The position numbers and the translations under genes were made by a program. From assembly GCA_947652605.1 (NCBI GenBank), contig OX393578.1, forward strand, positions 57,357,415 through 57,421,414: a stretch of DNA of 64,000 bases. The letters run 5' to 3'. Source of the stretch: Elmis aenea. Its lineage: Eukaryota; Arthropoda; Insecta; Coleoptera; Elmidae. The notes beneath the pieces are model-generated. The model saw only the letters and a program-made list of their open reading frames with translations, made no database searches and was not told the origin of the DNA. Below, in pieces: positions 29,601 to 42,952 of the stretch (position 1 is the first letter of the stretch; each line of letters starts with the position of its first letter).

Positions 29601-32600
29601 ATTGAAAGACATATGCAAAACAATTGTATTCCTGTAAAGAGGCGATGGATAAACTGTTCCTGTGATATACAAATCAATAATTAAAATTGTTTAGAAATAG
29701 TCGCTCAAGGAACATATTATGTATTAACTAAAGCACGGTATTTTTAGGAAATTATTAAAAATTAAAACCAGCTCATTGAAAGACATATGCAAAACAATTG
29801 TAATCCTGCAAAGAGGCGATGGATAAACTGTTCCTGTGATATACAAATCAATAATTAAAATTGTTTAGAAATAGTCGCTCAAGGAACATATGTATTAACT
29901 AAAGCACGGTATTTTTAGGAAATTATTAAAAATTAAAACTAGCTCATTGAAAGACATATGCAAAACAATTGTATTCATGTAAAGAGGCGATGGATAAACT
30001 GTTAATGTGATATTCAAATCAATAATTAAAATCGTTTAGAAATAGTCGCTCAAGGAACATATGTATTAACTAAAGCACGGTATTTTTAGGAAATTATTAA
30101 AAATTAAAACCAGCTCATTGAAAGACATATGCAAAACAATTGTATTCATGTAAAGAGGCGATTGATAAACTGTTCCTTGGATATACAAATCAATAAATGA
30201 AATTGTTTCGAAATAGTAGCACAGGGAACATATGTATTAACTAAAGCACGGTATTTTTAGGAAATTATTAAAAATTAAAACCAGCTCATTGAAAGACATA
30301 TGCAAAACAATTTTATTCATGTAAAAAGGCGATGGATAAACTGTTCCTGTGATATACAAATCAATAATTAAAATTGTTTAGAAATAGTCGCACAAGGAAC
30401 ATATGTATTAACTAAAGCACGGTATTTTTAGGAAATTATTAAAAATTAATACCAGCTCATTGAAAGACATATGCAAAACAATTGTATTCATGTAAAGAGG
30501 CGATAGATAAACTATTTCTGTGATATACAAATCAATAATTAAAATTGTTTCGAAATAGTCGCACAAGGAACATATGTATTAACTAATGCACGGTATTTTT
30601 AGGAAATTATTAAAAATTAAAACCAGCTCATTGAAGGACATATGCAAAACAATTGTATTCATGTAAAGAGGCGATGGATAAACTGTTCCTGTCATATAGA
30701 AATCAATAATTGAAATTGTTTCGAAATAGTCGCACAAGGAACATATGTATTAACTAAAGCACGGTATTTTTAGGAAATTATTAAAAATTAAAACCAGCTC
30801 ATTGAAGGACATATGCAAAACAATTGTATTCATGTAAAGAGGCGATGGATAAACTGTTCCTGTGATATACAAATCAATAATTAAAATTGTTTAGAAATAG
30901 TCGCTCAAGGAACATATGTATTAACTAAAGCACGGTATTTTTAGAAAATTATTAAAAATTAAAACCAGCTCATTGAAAGACATATGCAAAACAATTGTAT
31001 TCCTGTAAAAAGGCGATGGATAAACTGTTTCTGTGATATACAAATCAATAATTAAAATTGTTTAGAAATAGTCGCTCAAGGAACATATGTATTAACTAAA
31101 GCACGGTATTTTTAGGAAATTATTAAAAATTAAAACCAGCTCATTGAAAGACATATGCAAAACAATTGTATTCATGTAAAGAGGCGATGGATAAACTGTT
31201 CCTGTGATATTCAAATCAATATTTAAAATCGTTTAGAAATAGTCGCTCAAGGAACATATGTATTAACTAAAGCACGGTATTTTTAGGAAATTATTAAAAA
31301 TTAAAACCAGCTCATTGAAAGACATATGCAAAACAATTGTATTCATGTAAAGAGGCGATGGATAAACTGTTCCTGTGATATACAAATTAATAATTAAAAT
31401 TGTTCAGAAATAGTCGCTCAAGGAACATATGTATTAACTAATGCACGGTATTTTTAGGAAATTATTAAAAATTAAAACCAGCTCATTGAAAGACATATGC
31501 AAAACAATTGTATTCCTGTAAAGAGGCGATGGATAAACTGTTCCTGTGATATACAAATCAATAATTAAAATTGTTTAGAAATAGTCGCTTAAGGATCATA
31601 TGTATTAACTAAAGCACGGTATTTTTAGGAAATTATTAAAAATTAAAACCAGCTCATTGAAAGACTTATGCAAAACAATTGTATTCATGTAAAGAGGCGA
31701 TGGATAAACTGTTCCTGTCATATACAAATCAATAATTGAAATTGTTTCGAAATAGTCGCACAAGGAACATATGTATTAACTAAAGCACGGTATTTTTAGG
31801 AAATTATTAAAAATTAATACCAGCTCATTAAAAGACATATGCTAAACAATTGTATTCATGTAAAGAGGCGATGGATAAACTGTTCCTGTGATATACAAAT
31901 CAATAATTAAAATTGTTTCGAAATTGTCGCTCAAGGAACATATGTATTAACTAAAGCACGGTATTTTTAGGAAATTATTAAAAATTAAAACCAGCTCACT
32001 GAAAGACATATGCAAAACAATTGTATTCATGTAAAGAGGCGATGGATAAACTGTTCCTGTGATATACAAATCAATAATAGAAATTGTTTCGAAATAGTCG
32101 CACAAGGAACATATGTATTAACTAAAGCACGGTATTTTTAGGAAATTAGTAAAAATTAAAACCAGCTCTTTGAAAGACATTCGCATAACAATTGTATTTA
32201 TGTAAAGAGGCGATGGATAAACTGTTTCTGTGATATACAAATCAATAATTAAAAATGTTCAGAAATAGTCGCTCAAGAAACATATGTATTAACTAAAGCA
32301 CGGTATTTTTAGGAAATTATTAAAAATTAAAACCAGCTCATTGAAAGACATATGCAAAACAATTGTATTCCTGTAAAGAGGCGATGGATAAACTGTTCCT
32401 GTGATATACAAATCAATAATTAAAATTGTTTAGAAATAGTCGCTCAAGGAACATATGTATTAACTAAAGCACGGTATTTTTAGGAAATTATTAAAAATTA
32501 AAACCAGCTCATTGAAAGACATATGCAAAACAATTGTATTCATGTAAAGAGGCGATGGATAAACTGTTCCTGTGATATTCAAATCAATAATTAAAATCGT

Positions 32601-35600
32601 TTCGAAATAGTCGCACAAGGAACATATTATGTATTAACTAAAGCACGGTATTTTTAGGAAATTATTAAAAATTAATACCAGCTCATTAAAAGACATATGC
32701 AAAACAATTGTATTCATGTAAAGAGGCGATGGATAAACTGTTCCTGTCATATACAAATCAATAATTGAAATGGTTTCGAAATAGTCGCACAAGGAACATA
32801 TGTATTAACTAATGCACGGTATTTTTAGGAAATTATTAAAAATTAAAACCAGCTTATTGAAAGACATATGCAAAAAAATTGTATTCCTGTAAAGAGGCGA
32901 TGGATAAACTGTTCCTGTGATATACAAATCAATAATTAAAATTGTTTAGAAATAGTCGCTCAAGGAACATATGTATTAACTAAAGCACGGTATTTTTAGG
33001 AAATTATTAAAAATTAAAACCAGCTCATTGAAAGACATATGCAAAACAATTGTATTCATGTAAAGAGGCGATGGATAAACTGTTCCTGTGATATACAAAT
33101 CAATAATTGAAATTGTTTCGAAATAGTCGCACAAGGAACATATGTATTAACTAAAGCACGGTATTTTTAGGAAATTATTAAAAATTAATGCCAGCTCATT
33201 GAAAGACATATGCAAAACAATTGTATTTATGTAAAGAGGCGATGGATAAACTGTTTCTGTGATATACAAATCAATAATTAAAATTGTTTAGAAATAGTCG
33301 CTCAAGGAACATATGCATTAACTAAAGCACGGTATTTTTAGGAAATTATTAAAAATTAAAACCAGCTCATTGAAAGACATATGCAAAACAATTGTATTCA
33401 TGTAAAGAGGCGATGGATAAACTGTTCCTGTCATATACAAATCAATAATTAAAATCGTTTAGAAATAGTCGCTCAAGGAACATATGTATTAACTAAAGCA
33501 CGGTATTTTTAGGAAATTATTAAAAATTAAAACCAGCTCATTGAAAGACATATGCAAAACAATTGTATTCATGTAAAGAGGCGATGGATAAACTGTTCCT
33601 GTGATATACAAATCAATAATTAAAATTGTTCAGAAATAGTCGCTCAAGGAACATATGTATTAACTAATGCACGGTATTTTTAGGAAATTATTAAAAATTA
33701 AAACCAGCTCATTGAAAGACATATGCAAAACCAATGTATTCCTGTAAAGAGGCGATGGATAAACTGTTCCTGTGATATACAAATCAATAATTACAATTGT
33801 TTAGAAATAGTCGCTCAAGGAACATATGTATTAACTAAAGCACGGTATTTTTAGGAAATTATTAAAAATTAAAACCAGCTCATTGAAAGACATATGCAAA
33901 ACAATTGTATTCATGTAAAGAGGCGATGGATAAACTGTTCCTGTCATATACAAATCAATAATTGAAATTGTTTCGAAATAGTCGCACAAGGAACATATGT
34001 ATTAACTAAAGCACGGTATTTTTAGGAAATTATTAAAAATTAATACCAGCTCATTGAAAGACATATGCAAAACAATTGTATTCATGTAAAGAGGCAATGG
34101 ATAAACTGTTCCTGTGATATTCAAATCAATAATTAAAATCGTTTCGAAATAGTCGCACAAGGAACATATGTATTAACTAAAGCACGGTATTTTTAGGAAA
34201 TTATTAAAAATTAATACCAGCTCATTAAAAGACATATGCAAAACAATTGTATTCATGTAAAGAGGCGATGGATAAACTGTTCCTGTCATATACAAATCAA
34301 TAATTGAAATTGTTTCGAAATAGTCGCACAAGGAACATATGTATTAACTAATGCACGGTATTTTTAGGAAATTATTAAAAATTAAAACCAGCTTATTGAA
34401 AGACATATGCAAAAAAATTGTATTCCTGTAAAGAGGCGATGGATAAACTGTTCCTCTGATATACAAATCAATAATTAAAATTGTTTAGAAATAGTCGCTC
34501 AAGGAACATATGTATTAACTAAAGCACGGTATTTTTAGGAAATTATTAAAAATTAAAACCAGCTCATTGAAAGACATATGCAAAACAATTGTATTCATGT
34601 AAAGAGGCGATGGATAAACTGTTCCTGTGATATACAAATCAATAATTAAAATTGTTTAGAAATAGTCGCTCAAGGAACATATGTATTAACTAAAGCACGG
34701 TATTTTTAGGAAATTATTAAAAATTAAAACCAGCTCATTGAAAGACATATGCAAAACAATTGTATTCATGTAAAGAGGCGATGGATAAACTGTTCCTGTC
34801 ATATACAAATCAATAATTAAATCGTTTAGAAATAGTCGCTCAAGGAACATATGTATTAACTAAAGCACGGTATTTTTAGGAAATTATTAAAAATTAAAAC
34901 CAGCTCATTGAAAGACATATGCAAAACAATTGTATTCATGTAAAGAGGCGATGGATAAACTGTTCCTGTGATATACAAATCAATAATTAAAATTGTTCAG
35001 AAATAGTCGCTCAAGGAACATATGTATTAACTAATGCACGGTATTTTTAGGAAATTATTAAAAATTAAAACCAGCTCATTGAAAGACATATGCAAAACCA
35101 ATGTATTCCTGTAAAGAGGCGATGGATAAACTGTTCCTGTGATATACAAATCAATAATTACAATTGTTTAGAAATAGTCGCTCAAGGAACATATGTATTA
35201 ACTAAAGCACGGTATTTTTAGGAAATTATTAAAAATTAAAACCAGCTCATTGAAAGACATATGCAAAACAATTGTATTCATGTAAAGAGGCGATGGATAA
35301 ACTGTTCCTGTCATATACAAATCAATAATTGAAATTGTTTCGAAATAGTCGCACAAGGAACATATGTATTAACTAAAGCACGGTATTTTTAGGAAATTAA
35401 TAAAAATTAATACCAGCTCATTGAAAGACATATGCAAAACAATTGTATTCATGTAAAGAGGCGATGGATAAACTGTTTCTGTGATATACAAATCAATAAT
35501 TAAAATTGTTTAGAAATAGTCGCTCAAGGAACATATGTATTAACTAAAGCACGGTATTTTTAGGAAATTATTAAAAATTAAAACCAGCTCATTGAAAGAC

Positions 35601-36560
35601 ATATGCAAAACAATTGTATTCATGTAAAGAGGCGATGGATAAACTGTTCCTGTGATATACAAATCAATAATTGAAATTGTTTCGAAATAGTCGCACAAGG
35701 AACATATGTATTAACTAAAGCACGGTATTTTTAGGAAATTATTAAAAATTAATACCAGCTCATTGAAAGACATATGCAAAACAATTGTATTCATGTAAAG
35801 AGGCGATGGATAAACTGTTCCTGTGATATACAAATCAATAATTGAAATTGTTTCGAAATAGTCGCACAAGGAACATATGTATTAACTAATGCACGGTATT
35901 TTTAGGAAATTATTAAAAATTAAAACCAGCTCATTGAAAGACATATGCAAAACAATTGTATTCATGTAAAGAGGCGATGGATAAACTGTTCCTGTCATAT
36001 AGAAATCAATAATTGAAATTGTTTCGAAATAGTCGCACAAGGAACATATGTATTAACTAAAGCACGGTATTTTTAGGAAATTATTAAAAATTAAAACCAG
36101 CTCATTGAAGGACATATGCAAAACAATTGTATTCATGTAAAGAGGCGATGGATAAACTGTTCCTGTGATATACAAATTAATAATTAAAATTGTTCAGAAA
36201 TAGTCGCTCAAGGAACATATGTATTAACTAATGCACGGTATTTTTAGGAAATTATTAAAAATTAAAACCAGCTCATTGAAAGACATATGCAAAACAATTG
36301 TATTCCTGTAAAGAGGCGATGGATAAACTGTTCCTGTGATATACAAATCAATAATTAAAATTGTTTAGAAATAGTCGCTCAAGGAACATATTATGTATTA
36401 ACTAAAGCACGGTATTTTTAGGAAATTATTAAAAATTAAAACCAGCTCATTGAAAGACATATGCAAAACAATTGTAATCCTGCAAAGAGGCGATGGATAA
36501 ACTGTTCCTGTGATATACAAATCAATAATTAAAATTGTTTAGAAATAGTCGCTCAAGGAA
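23215..36560 (+). repeat. 39-monomer (6674 bp) tandem segmental duplication
   Basis: About 23.2-29.9 kb recurs as about 29.9-36.56 kb. Paired marks 6674 bp apart include GTTAATG (23327 and 30001), ACATTCGCATAAC (25505 and 32179) and TTCCTCTGATATAC (27779 and 34453). The offset equals 39 monomers plus 5 bases, explained by two +3 monomers and one -1 monomer in the unit. The right-hand junction near 29.89 kb joins a GTAATCCTGC monomer directly to an AAACTAGCTC monomer, a neighbour pair not seen elsewhere in the window. The second copy overlaps the first part of the next HOR zone in ancestry. Confidence 0.82.
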
Positions 36561-39500
36561 CATTTGTATTAACTAAAGCACGGTATTTTTAGGAAATTAT
36601 TAAAAATTAAAACCAGCTCATTGAAAGACATATGCAAAACAATTGTATTCATGTAAAAAGGCGATGGATAAACTGTTCCTGTGATATACAAATCAATAAT
36701 TAAAATTGTTTAGAAATAGTCGCACAAGGAACATATGTATTAACTAAAGCACGGTATTTTTAGGAAATTATTAAAAATTAATACCAGCTCATTGAAAGAC
36801 ATATGCAAAACAATTGTATTCATGTAAAGAGGCGATTGATAAACTGTTCCTGTGATATACAAATCAATAAATGAAATTGTTTCGAAATAGTAGCACAGGG
36901 AACATATGTATTAACTAAAGCACGGTATTTTTAGGAAATTATTAAAAATTAAAACCAGCTCATTGAAAGACATATGCAAAACAATTTTATTCATGTAAAA
37001 AGGCGATGGATAAACTGTTCCTGTGATATACAAATCAATAATTAAAATTGTTTAGAAATAGTCGCACAAGGAACATATGTATTAACTAAAGCACGGTATT
37101 TTTAGGAAATTATTAAAAATTAATACCAGCTCATTGAAAGACATATGCAAAACAATTGTATTCATGTAAAGAGGCGATAGATAAACTATTTCTGTGATAT
37201 ACAAATCAATAATTAAAATGGTTTCGAAATAGTCGCACAAGGAACATATGTATTAACTAATGCACGGTATTTTTAGGAAATTAATAAAAATTAAAACCAG
37301 CTCATTGAAGGACATATGCAAAACAATTGTATTCATGTAAAGAGGCGATGGATAAACTGTTCCTGTCATATAGAAATCAATAATTGAAATTGTTTCGAAA
37401 TAGTCGCACAAGGAACATATGTATTAACTAAAGCACGGTATTTTTAGGAAATTATTAAAAATTAAAACCAGCTCATTGAAGGACATATGCAAAACAATTG
37501 TATTCATGTAAAGAGGCGATGGATAAACTGTTCCTGTGATATACAAATCAATAATTAAAATTGTTTAGAAATAGTCGCTCAAGGAACATATGTATTAACT
37601 AAAGCACGGTATTTTTAGGAAATTATTAAAAATTAAAACCAGCTCATTGAAAGACATATGCAAAACAATTGTATTCCTGTAAAAAGGCGATGGATAAACT
37701 GTTTCTGTGATATACAAATCAATAATTAAAATTGTTTAGAAATAGTCGCTCAAGGAACATATGTATTAACTAAAGCACGGTATTTTTAGGAAATTATTAA
37801 AAATTAAAACTAGCTCATTGAAAGACATATGCAAAACAATTGTATTCATGTAAAGAGGCGATGGATAAACTGTTAATGTGATATTCAAATCAATAATTAA
37901 AATCGTTTAGAAATAGTCGCTCAAGGAACATATGTATTAACTAAAGCACGGTATTTTTAGGAAATTATTAAAAATTAAAACCAGCTCATTGAAAGACATA
38001 TGCAAAACAATTGTATTCATGTAAAGAGGCGATTGATAAACTGTTCCTGTGATATACAAATCAGTAAATGAAATTGTTTCGAAATAGTAGCACAGGGAAC
38101 ATATGTATTAACTAAAGCACGGTATTTTTAGGAAATTATTAAAAATTAAAACCAGCTCATTGAAAGACATATGCAAAACAATTTTATTCATGTAAAAAGG
38201 CGATGGATAAACTGTTCCTGTGATATACAAATCAATAATTAAAATTGTTTAGAAATAGTCGCACAAGGAACATATGTATTAACTAAAGCACGGTATTTTT
38301 AGGAAATTATTAAAAATTAATACCAGCTCATTGAAAGACATATGCAAAACAATTGTATTTATGTAAAGAGGCGATAGATAAACTATTTCTGTGATATACA
38401 AATCAATAATTAAAATTGTTTCGAAATAGTCGCACAAGGAACATATGTATTAACTAATGCACGGTATTTTTAGGAAATTATTAAAAATTAAAACCAGCTC
38501 ATTGAAGGACATATGCAAAACAATTGTATTCATGTAAAGAGGCGATGGATAAACTGTTCCTGTCATATAGAAATCAATAATTGAAATTGTTTCGAAATAG
38601 TCGCACAAGGAACATATGTATTAACTAAAGCACGGTATTTTTAGGAAATTATTAAAAATTAAAACCAGCTCATTGAAGGACATATGCAAAACAATTGTAT
38701 TCATGTAAAGAGGCGATGGATAAACTGTTCCTGTGATATACAAATCAATAATTAAAATTGTTTAGAAATAGTCGCTCAAGGAACATATGTATTAACTAAA
38801 GCACGGTATTTTTAGAAAATTATTAAAAATTAAAACCAGCTCATTGAAAGACATATGCAAAACAATTGTATTCCTGTAAAAAGGCGATGGATAAACTGTT
38901 TCTGTGATATACAAATCAATAATTAAAATTGTTTAGAAATAGTCGCTCAAGGAACATATGTATTAACTAAAGCACGGTATTTTTAGGAAATTATTAAAAA
39001 TTAAAACCAGCTCATTGAAAGACATATGCAAAACAATTGTATTCATGTAAAGAGGCGATGGATAAACTGTTCCTGTGATATTCAAATCAATATTTAAAAT
39101 CGTTTAGAAATAGTCGCTCAAGGAACATATGTATTAACTAAAGCACGGTATTTTTAGGAAATTATTAAAAATTAAAACCAGCTCATTGAAAGACATATGC
39201 AAAACAATTGTATTCATGTAAAGAGGCGATGGATAAACTGTTCCTGTGATATACAAATTAATAATTAAAATTGTTCAGAAATAGTCGCTCAAGGAACATA
39301 TGTATTAACTAATGCACGGTATTTTTAGGAAATTATTAAAAATTAAAACCAGCTCATTGAAAGACATATGCAAAACAATTGTATTCCTGTAAAGAGGCGA
39401 TGGATAAACTGTTCCTGTGATATACAAATCAATAATTAAAATTGTTTAGAAATAGTCGCTCAAGGAACATATGTATTAACTAAAGCACGGTATTTTTAGG

Positions 39501-40042
39501 AAATTATTAAAAATTAAAACCAGCTCATTGAAAGACTTATGCAAAACAATTGTATTCATGTAAAGAGGCGATGGATAAACTGTTCCTGTCATATACAAAT
39601 CAATAATTGAAATTGTTTCGAAATAGTCGCACAAGGAACATATGTATTAACTAAAGCACGGTATTTTTAGGAAATTATTAAAAATTAATACCAGCTCATT
39701 AAAAGACATATGCTAAACAATTGTATTCATGTAAAGAGGCGATGGATAAACTGTTCCTGTGATATACAAATCAATAATTAAAATTGTTTCGAAATTGTCG
39801 CTCAAGGAACATATGTATTAACTAAAGCACGGTATTTTTAGGAAATTATTAAAAATTAAAACCAGCTCACTGAAAGACATATGCAAAACAATTGTATTCA
39901 TGTAAAGAGGCGATGGATAAACTGTTCCTGTGATATACAAATCAATAATAGAAATTGTTTCGAAATAGTCGCACAAGGAACATATGTATTAACTAAAGCA
40001 CGGTATTTTTAGGAAATTAGTAAAAATTAAAACCAGCTCTTT
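36560..40042 (+). repeat. Satellite segment related to 16.4-20 kb, transition into the 17-mer HOR
   Basis: This stretch matches the 16.4 kb region at an offset of 20191 bp: GTAATCCTGC at 16284 and 36475, and GTTAATG at 17681 and 37872. It has only one copy of the three-monomer block that is doubled at 17.5-18.7 kb. It may therefore keep the arrangement from before that duplication. Many of its monomers also appear in the same order in the 17/18-monomer repeat to the right. Confidence 0.7.
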
Positions 40043-42952
40043 GAAAGACATTCGCATAACAATTGTATTTATGTAAAGAGGCGATGGATAAACTGTTTCT
40101 GTGATATACAAATCAATAATTAAAAATGTTCAGAAATAGTCGCTCAAGAAACATATGTATTAACTAAAGCACGGTATTTTTAGGAAATTATTAAAAATTA
40201 AAACCAGCTCATTGAAAGACATATGCAAAACAATTGTATTCCTGTAAAGAGGCGATGGATAAACTGTTCCTGTGATATACAAATCAATAATTAAAATTGT
40301 TTAGAAATAGTCGCACAAGGAACATATGTATTAACTAAAGCACGGTATTTTTAGGAAATTATTAAAAATTAATACCAGCTCATTGAAAGACATATGCAAA
40401 ACAATTGTATTCATGTAAAGAGGCGATGGATAAACTGTTCCTGTGATACACAAATCAATAATTGAAATTGTTTCGAAATAGTCGCACAAGGAACATATGT
40501 ATTAACTAAAGCACGGTATTTTTAGGAAATTATTAAAAATTAAAACCAGCTCATTGAAAGACATATGCAAAACAATTGTATTCATGTAAAGAGGCGATGG
40601 ATAAACTGTTCCTGTGATATACAAATCAATAATTGAAATTGTTTCGAAATAGTCGCACAAGGAACATATGTATTAACTAAAGCACGGTATTTTTAGGAAA
40701 TTATTAAAAATTAATACCAGCTCATTGAAAGACATATGCAAAACAATTGTATTCATGTAAAGAGGCGATGGATAAACTGTTCCTGTGATATACAAATCAA
40801 TAATTGAAATTGTTTCGAAATAGTCGCACAAGGAACATATGTATTAACTAATGCACGGTATTTTTAGGAAATTATTAAAAATTAAAACCAGCTCATTGAA
40901 AGACATATGCAAAACAATTGTATTCATGTAAAGAGGCGATGGATAAACTGTTCCTGTCATATAGAAATCAATAATTGAAATTGTTTCGAAATAGTCGCAC
41001 AAGGAACATATGTATTAACTAAAGCACGGTATTTTTAGGAAATTATTAAAAATTAAAACCAGCTCATTGAAGGACATATGCAAAACAATTGTATTCATGT
41101 AAAGAGGCGATGGATAAACTGTTCCTGTGATATACAAATTAATAATTAAAATTGTTCAGAAATAGTCGCTCAAGGAACATATGTATTAACTAATGCACGG
41201 TATTTTTAGGAAATTATTAAAAATTAAAACCAGCTCATTGAAAGACATATGCAAAACAATTGTATTCCTGTAAAGAGGCGATGGATAAACTGTTCCTGTG
41301 ATATACAAATCAATAATTAAAATTGTTTAGAAATAGTCGCTCAAGGAACATATTATGTATTAACTAAAGCACGGTATTTTTAGGAAATTATTAAAAATTA
41401 AAACCAGCTCATTGAAAGACATATGCAAAACAATTGTATTCATGTAAAAAGGCGATGGATAAACTGTTCCTGTGATATACAAATCAATAATTAAAATTGT
41501 TTAGAAATAGTCGCACAAGGAACATATGTATTAACTAAAGCACGGTATTTTTAGGAAATTATTAAAAATTAATACCAGCTCATTGAAAGACATATGCAAA
41601 ACAATTGTATTCATGTAAAGAGGCGATTGATAAACTGTTCCTGTGATATACAAATCAATAAATGAAATTGTTTCGAAATAGTAGCACAGGGAACATATGT
41701 ATTAACTAAAGCACGGTATTTTTAGGAAATTATTAAAAATTAAAACCAGCTCATTGAAAGACATATGCAAAACAATTTTATTCATGTAAAAAGGCGATGG
41801 ATAAACTGTTCCTGTGATATACAAATCAATAATTAAAATTGTTTAGAAATAGTCGCACAAGGAACATATGTATTAACTAAAGCACGGTATTTTTAGGAAA
41901 TTATTAAAAATTAATACCAGCTCATTGAAAGACATATGCAAAACAATTGTATTCATGTAAAGAGGCGATAGATAAACTATTTCTGTGATATACAAATCAA
42001 TAATTAAAATTGTTTCGAAATAGTCGCACAAGGAACATATGTATTAACTAATGCACGGTATTTTTAGGAAATTATTAAAAATTAAAACCAGCTCATTGAA
42101 GGACATATGCAAAACAATTGTATTCATGTAAAGAGGCGATGGATAAACTGTTCCTGTCATATAGAAATCAATAATTGAAATTGTTTCGAAATAGTCGCAC
42201 AAGGAACATATGTATTAACTAAAGCACGGTATTTTTAGGAAATTATTAAAAATTAAAACCAGCTCATTGAAGGACATATGCAAAACAATTGTATTCATGT
42301 AAAGAGGCGATGGATAAACTGTTCCTGTGATATACAAATCAATAATTAAAATTGTTTAGAAATAGTCGCTCAAGGAACATATGTATTAACTAAAGCACGG
42401 TATTTTTAGGAAATTATTAAAAATTAAAACCAGCTCATTGAAAGACTTATGCAAAACAATTGTATTCATGTAAAGAGGCGATGGATAAACTGTTCCTGTC
42501 ATATACAAATCAATAATTGAAATTGTTTCGAAAAAGTCGCACAAGGAACATATGTATTAACTAAAGCACGGTATTTTTAGGAAATTATTAAAAATTAATA
42601 CCAGCTCATTAAAAGACATATGCTAAACAATTGTATTCATGTAAAGAGGCGATGGATAAACTGTTCCTGTGATATACAAATCAATAATTAAAATTGTTTC
42701 GAAATTGTCGCTCAAGGAACATATGTATTAACTAAAGCACGGTATTTTTAGGAAATTATTAAAAATTAAAACCAGCTCACTGAAAGACATATGCAAAACA
42801 ATTGTATTCATGTAAAGAGGCGATGGATAAACTGTTCCTGTGATATACAAATCAATAATAGAAATTGTTTCGAAATAGTCGCACAAGGAACATATGTATT
42901 AACTAAAGCACGGTATTTTTAGGAAATTAGTAAAAATTAAAACCAGCTCTTT
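40043..42952 (+). repeat. HOR copy 1: 17 monomers (2910 bp)
   Basis: This copy is phased on the distinctive monomer that begins GAAAGACATTCGCATAAC. It contains a GATACACAAATC monomer, a CATATAGAAATC monomer and the +3 AACATATTATG monomer. It lacks the GTAATCCTGC monomer that follows the +3 unit in copies 2 and 3. Seventeen monomers plus 3 bases give exactly 2910. Confidence 0.88.
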
